Positions 7,342 through 10,733 of a DNA stretch of 10,733 nt are shown one piece after another (within the stretch, counting starts at the first letter, position 1; each line of letters opens with the position of its first letter). Source of the stretch: Rhodoferax sp. (GTDB lineage: Bacteria; Pseudomonadota; Gammaproteobacteria; Burkholderiales; Burkholderiaceae_C); assembly GCA_028292305.1 (NCBI GenBank), contig JAQGMQ010000922.1, positions 1 to 10,733 on the forward strand, in the 5' to 3' direction. The translations under genes were made by a program, and so were the position numbers. Below the pieces are notes generated by a model. It did no database searches. It had not been told where the DNA came from and was given only the letters and a program-made list of their open reading frames with translations.

Positions 7342-9584
7342 TCAGTATACTCAATCTCGGAACTTTCATCATCGTCGACCTCGGCGCGAGCTGCCATTGA
7401 TTCTGCCTTCACTTGGGCACTCTTCAAGCCCGATAGCTTATTCAAAGGACAGGCAAAGCTGAAGTGCCACTTGTCCGGGGAACCGTTCTTTGCGCAAACC
7501 GTGCATGCGTTCTTCAGGAAACCTATAGACCCGTTATCCTTGACGAATGAATCCACCATCTTACCGTTCTCGTCACGCCGCTTCTGAATAGATTCCACTC
7601 TCCTCTTGTTCAACGAGATGATCTCGTCGTTCGTTTTTCTAGGTCTAGCAGGGTCTTTAGTGTCTGCTGTCAATTTTACAGAGGTATTTTTTACAGAAGA
7701 GGTCTGAGCAGACTTTTGGTCTAATGAAGGAGACGAATAAGAAAAACGAGTATTAATTCGAGATACAACTGGAGCGGACACATGAGCTTTTGCAGGATAC
7801 CTGATCAAATGATCATCATACAAACGAAGTTCTGCGGCAAAAACAGCCAAATCAGATGTCTCCCTCGCCCACAAGTCGATATTCGGGTCTTCGAATGATG
7901 CCTTTATCATCTCGATGTACCCATCGCTATTACAAACAGGGTATGCATTTTTTAACAAGTTTAACTTTGCGTAGAAATATTCAAGGAAAGTCTCCTCGTT
8001 TTTCTTACGACGTTCCTCTGCTTTCCTCACAGCGATTCCCACCGGAAGACTCCACTGTCTCGTCATCGCCGTTTTGAATCTGCTCCAACAATCTCGGTCC
8101 TTTGTTACGAAGTTGTGGGTAACATCACCCAGACCGACGTACCAAGCTTTCACTACCGATCCTTCTGTGAAGCAATATCTTGGTATAGCCGCCCAAACCA
8201 GCTCTTCACCAAACAAGTTCACCTCTACCTGTATGTCAGCAAACCAGGATTGCAAATTAGTCTGATAATGGACATATTTGGGTAAAACAGAAGGATCAAA
8301 GCGTGGACGCAAAGGTCTGGTTACATCATTGGTATTTACAGCGTTAACTGGGGGTAAAACAATTGGTTCCCTCCATCCTTTGTCCTTAATCAACCTTTTC
8401 TCATCTTGTGCGTGTCTAATCAATACATCCAGTTCCAGCTCCCTTGCGGCAGCTCTCACACCAATCAGGTCCGGGACAGGAGGTGGTGCAACTTTTGACA
8501 CCTCGTCAGCGATGATCTTCTTTAAGTCGGTGGTTAAGAAGAGTTTTAGTTGCTCGTTGAGGAGTTTCGACACGTCGAGAAGCGTAATTGGTTGATCTGA
8601 TGTAGGATCCGTACCCGGAGCTGAGGAACCCATGTCGATTTGTAAATTGAGTATGCGAGTTCTCACTGCTTCCCACTCTTCCCTCGTCGATACAATAACT
8701 GAGTCTGATCTAACCAAGGCAGAGGAACGAGGAACAAGAGAGAATTCCGGAAATTTTGAAGAATCAGAGTTTTGGGGCGGGGAAGAGGGAAACGATGTGG
8801 GAGAAACGTTGCTTATAACTGGAACGGTTTCAGATTGGTCTCCCACACACAGATTGTAAATCCTCTTCCCAGCCCAAGGGATCGCAATAGATAACAAATT
8901 AGCGGCTGATAACGCGGATTTCGCCCCAAAGCCAGCAGTTCCTTTCAACACTGGAACGGACGAGTCGATTGCTGCTTCAAATGCAGATTTGTAAAGAGAT
9001 ATACTTTGATCAGCGTATTCCCTGTGCAACTCAGCTAATTTTTTCTTGGATTCTGCCTTTGTTGCAGCTCGTTTAAAAGCAGCACGTAAATTGCCTTCGG
9101 TTGGTCTCCCCACGGGTGCGCCGAAGATCGAAGTATTTTTGGACGGTGCTGCAGGGCAGGCAGTTCCACGTCGTGGGCGAGGCGTTGTCGGAGTCGATGG
9201 CGTCGCTTGGTCGGTGAGAGGTTCCGACAGGAAACGTTGTCGCTCGATATCCGATATTTCCAGTCTTTCCCCCCGTCTTTCGAATCCACGTGGAGGCGTA
9301 AATTGTCCCGGGGGTGGTCTTGGTAGCACCAAGTCTGTTGAGAATCTCACCAATGCTAACTCTTTATTCGCAGAACGGCTATCTGGGATGGAACCCGATA
9401 AGAAATCGATATCAGTCGTTGGGGAAGTGTTTTCGATTGGTGTAATCGGAGACCACGCAGGGCGTTCCGGCGGCGGGGTGCTCGGAGGAGGAGTCGATGA
9501 CGGTGGTAGAGATAAGGTTCTATCACCACGAATATGTTGCCCCGAACGCAATGCCTGAAAGCATGCAAATTGTACTCTAAACTC
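7311..9584 (-). CDS. Gag-like capsid/nucleocapsid protein with a long N-terminal extension
   Basis: The frame is open from just after a TAA (9585-9587) to the TAG at 7311-7313. Residues are counted from the TTG at 9551 (746 codons). It has no in-frame ATG before Met307 (ATG at 8631-8633), so the true start is lost, lies in an upstream exon, or is past the TAA. Seen: a Pro/Ser/Thr-rich region (1-150), a Lys/Glu-rich helical stretch (about 150-195), an Ala/Gly-rich hydrophobic segment (about 205-235), a helical region (about 360-395), and a probable retrotransposon capsid core (about 420-590) with regularly placed Trp residues. Near the C-terminus is a zinc knuckle with wide spacing: Cys683-x2-Cys686-x9-His696-x4-Cys701, where x4 before the His is usual. 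The end is acidic. Gag packages element RNA and forms the particle. The identification rests on position before pol, the knuckle and general composition. At over 700 codons it is long for Ty3/gypsy Gag. Confidence 0.75.
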   Translation of the reverse strand, partial: EFRVQFACFQALRSGQHIRGDRTLSLPPSSTPPPSTPPPERPAWSPITPIENTSPTTDIDFLSGSIPDSRSANKELALVRFSTDLVLPRPPPGQFTPPRGFERRGERLEISDIERQRFLSEPLTDQATPSTPTTPRPRRGTACPAAPSKNTSIFGAPVGRPTEGNLRAAFKRAATKAESKKKLAELHREYADQSISLYKSAFEAAIDSSVPVLKGTAGFGAKSALSAANLLSIAIPWAGKRIYNLCVGDQSETVPVISNVSPTSFPSSPPQNSDSSKFPEFSLVPRSSALVRSDSVIVSTREEWEAVRTRILNLQIDMGSSAPGTDPTSDQPITLLDVSKLLNEQLKLFLTTDLKKIIADEVSKVAPPPVPDLIGVRAAARELELDVLIRHAQDEKRLIKDKGWREPIVLPPVNAVNTNDVTRPLRPRFDPSVLPKYVHYQTNLQSWFADIQVEVNLFGEELVWAAIPRYCFTEGSVVKAWYVGLGDVTHNFVTKDRDCWSRFKTAMTRQWSLPVGIAVRKAEERRKKNEETFLEYFYAKLNLLKNAYPVCNSDGYIEMIKASFEDPNIDLWARETSDLAVFAAELRLYDDHLIRYPAKAHVSAPVVSRINTRFSYSSPSLDQKSAQTSSVKNTSVKLTADTKDPARPRKTNDEIISLNKRRVESIQKRRDENGKMVDSFVKDNGSIGFLKNACTVCAKNGSPDKWHFSFACPLNKLSGLKSAQVKAESMAARAEVDDDESSEIEYTESENDEGVLE

Positions 9585-9853
9585 TTAAACGAGTCTCGAG
9601 ATGTGCAATAGTTCAACACCCAAGGATGAGCGTGATACCCTCGTACTCCTTGGTACATACAGTTTGGTAACCAAGTCACAATTTTCAAGTAGAATCACCT
9701 CCTCTGGGCTTAAGTGCTCAGAGTCGATCAACGTCTCAATCAATCGACAGGCGAGCCTGTACAGATAGTGAGTGGGGAGAGCCAGCTTATCTATGCCCCC
9801 GAAATCAGAGGTAAGAACTGTCCTTGACGCCAGATTGTGGTACCTGGATATAT

Positions 9854-9940
9854 ACCTGGCCAGCAGATCAAGGGGGAAGCCACAAACCTGAGGGCTGGCG
9901 GGGGTTTCTCCGGCCGTAGTTACTTGAAATGTTGAGGTAC
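9854..9940 (+). repeat. Diverged direct repeat, copy A
   Basis: Shares with copy B the ordered blocks ACCTGGC/TAGCAG, GGG(A)AAGCCAC, GGGCT(A)TGGCG-like, GGTTTCTCCGGCC and GAATGTTGAGGTA or close variants, separated by small insertions and deletions. The two copies are in the same orientation about 380 bp apart, with the probable MITE between them. The nature of the unit is unknown. Confidence 0.5.
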
Positions 9941-9962
9941 GTTGATGTTTTTCACTAATGTA

Positions 9963-10098
9963 CTCGATACCAGCAAGAAGTGACCGAAAACCAGGGTATT
10001 TCCGCAGTACTGCAAAAATCTAACCGTCCCGGGGGTAACCAGTTGTTGATAATACTGATAATAACGCATATTTTCGGTCACTTCTTGCTGGTATCGAG
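9963..10098. mobile_element. Probable MITE with 28-bp perfect terminal inverted repeats and TA target duplication
   Basis: 9961-9990 and 10071-10100 are perfect reverse complements (30 bp including the TA ends). Read as a transposon, this is a 136-bp element with 28-bp inverted ends (CTCGATACCAGC... / ...GCTGGTATCGAG) flanked by TA on both sides, the target duplication of Tc1/mariner/pogo (Fot1-like) transposons. The 80-bp interior codes for nothing. It fits a non-autonomous miniature element mobilised in trans. A simple fold-back or an inversion junction would look similar, and only one copy is in the window. Confidence 0.6.
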
Positions 10099-10230
10099 TA
10101 TGGCCATCTAGGGACCCTGGCCAGGAGCCTCAAGGTGATCCAGGGTGCTTTACGCTTTGAGTACCTAGGAACTGACAAATCAATAGTTTGAATGCCAATT
10201 GCTCAATGATTGCTGCGGTCAAACTAACCT

Positions 10231-10330
10231 ACCTGGCTAGCAGACACGGGGAAAGCCACCCAAGAAGCCACTACAACCGGGGCTATGGCGAATGGCGGAG
10301 GTTTCTCCGGCCTGAATGTTGAGGTAGGTA
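10231..10330 (+). repeat. Diverged direct repeat, copy B
   Basis: Partner of the copy at 9854-9940, beginning ACCTGGCTAGCAG and ending TGAATGTTGAGGTAGGT. It is a little longer because of an internal stretch around 10257-10275 and lacks about 8 bases after TCTCCGGCC. No coding frame is shared between the copies. Confidence 0.5.
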
Positions 10331-10733
10331 GTCGAATATTGCCCCTAAATGTAGATCAGCACACTCCCTAGAAATCCGGGGGAGACTAAGTATACGTACT
10401 CTACCTACTTACAAAGCTTTCAATGCAAGGGATGATTTCTGTTTACTCGGTGCTTGTGAAATTTCACATTGCATGCAGCTTGCAGACGTGGGTCTCAGGC
10501 CTTTGAGGAGCCAATTGTTGATGTATATTTGTCTAAGTCTCAGGTTCGATATATGAAGCCGGTTTTTGCAAGCTGCATGCAATGTCAAATATTCGTCCCT
10601 TGCAGAAGTCTCCTCCTGTAGGTGCGTGGTCTTTACAGGTCGTCTCTCATAATTATGACTTATGCTCATCCGAGCTGCACCGTCGTACAGTGACGTTTCA
10701 ATTGACATCCATCGTCTCTTGTATCATTTCACT
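10331..10733. other. Non-coding region with no supported gene
   Basis: Apart from the inverted repeat centred near 10525 I see nothing I can support. A 99-codon minus-strand frame (10409-10708) runs through both arms of that repeat and has no recognisable domain, so I treat it as chance. No second LTR of the gypsy element and no tRNA gene is visible. Confidence 0.5.
10466..10585. repeat. Inverted repeat with 19-bp perfect arms
   Basis: ACATTGCATGCAGCTTGCA at 10466-10484 is the exact reverse complement of 10567-10585. Similarity runs outward: the next five bases match at four positions, and TGCAAGGGAYGA recurs further out in both arms (about 10424-10435 and, inverted, about 10596-10607), with an extra 20 or so bases in the left arm. 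The loop is about 82 bp. It could be a degraded MITE or another fold-back element; nothing in it looks like a functional gene. Confidence 0.55.

Larger units (their letters stand above)
2401..9584 (-). mobile_element. Ty3/gypsy chromovirus-type LTR retrotransposon, 5' end not found
   Basis: The minus strand carries, in order, a gag-like gene with a zinc knuckle, a pol gene with aspartic protease, reverse transcriptase, integrase and chromodomain, a short non-coding stretch, a polypurine tract and an LTR beginning TGTCAGGAC. RT before integrase plus a C-terminal chromodomain places it among fungal Ty3/gypsy chromoviruses (Metaviridae). No second LTR copy is visible between gag and the end of the window, so the upstream boundary given is only the end of the supported gag frame. 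The low-coordinate border is also approximate, because without the other LTR the terminal CA and target-site duplication cannot be fixed. One in-frame stop in pol and a split RNase H domain suggest a non-autonomous or dead copy. Confidence 0.85.
9585..10202 (-). pseudogene. Open frame in phase with gag, interrupted by a small inserted element
   Basis: On the minus strand the gag frame continues beyond its limiting TAA with few stops. From 9960 to 9588 it encodes a globular-looking stretch (about 124 codons) including DKLALPTHYLYRLACRLIET and EHLSPEEVILLENCDL. The inserted element at 9963-10098 carries a TAG; removing it with one TA copy (138 bp) rejoins the frame, which is then open up to a TGA at about 10203-10205, roughly 158 codons. 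No ATG start is evident. It may be the broken N-terminal part of gag, an exon of an unrecognised gene, or chance. Against coding: about 9854-9940 is a diverged copy of a repeat seen again at 10231-10330, where this frame has stops. I do not recognise the protein. Confidence 0.3.

Noticed and set aside
9555..9660. A clean intron (GTATGT...TTTCAG) joining the upstream frame to gag
   Set aside because: With these exact sites the phases do not match: the donor falls after the second codon base, and the acceptor would need to leave one base but leaves a full codon in the gag frame. Weaker donors in phase 0 exist, so an intron is possible but not supported.
10540..10560. GGTTCGATA resembling a tRNA T-loop or SINE B box
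   Set aside because: No matching A box, acceptor stem or cloverleaf could be found around it.
1..10733. CRISPR array, bacterial-type operon, rRNA or tRNA genes
   Set aside because: No regularly spaced repeats, ribosome binding sites or RNA-gene signatures were seen; the gene structure is eukaryotic.

Overview
The window reads as nuclear DNA of a filamentous ascomycete-like fungus. The evidence is a host gene with three 53-63 nt introns (GT...AG, with branch-like motifs), a chromodomain-bearing Ty3/gypsy retrotransposon (chromovirus), and a small TA-flanked inverted-repeat element. The species cannot be told from the sequence alone.

Layout. 1-452 is intergenic and holds simple repeats. 453-2074 (minus) is a four-exon gene for the TFIIH core subunit Ssl1/p44, 481 residues after splicing. 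2075 to about 2400 is its upstream region, with a long pyrimidine tract on the plus strand. From about 2400 to at least 9584 lies a Ty3/gypsy element, also on the minus strand. Its parts, in transcription order, are gag (7311-9584), pol part 1 with protease and the start of RT (5761-7230), pol part 2 (2818-5760), a short 3' UTR, a polypurine tract and a 3' LTR that starts at 2702. No copy of that LTR is visible upstream of gag, so the element is truncated, rearranged, or its 5' LTR lies beyond the window. 9585-10733 holds an open frame in phase with gag, a probable 136-bp MITE, a pair of diverged direct repeats and a second inverted repeat.

The most unusual thing is the pol domain order. The RNase H domain is split. 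Its first strands, with the first catalytic Asp, sit in the normal place after RT. The rest, with the catalytic Glu-Asp-Asp, sits after integrase and chromodomain, at the very C-terminus. The frame stays open across both junctions. Pol is also interrupted by one in-frame TAG inside RT, its protease has Asp-Pro-Cys where Asp-Ser/Thr-Gly is expected, and gag and pol overlap by 31 nt in the -1 frame. The copy looks fairly young (long intact frames) but probably defective.

The element lies a few hundred bases upstream of SSL1 in the same orientation, so its LTR is positioned where it could affect SSL1 transcription.
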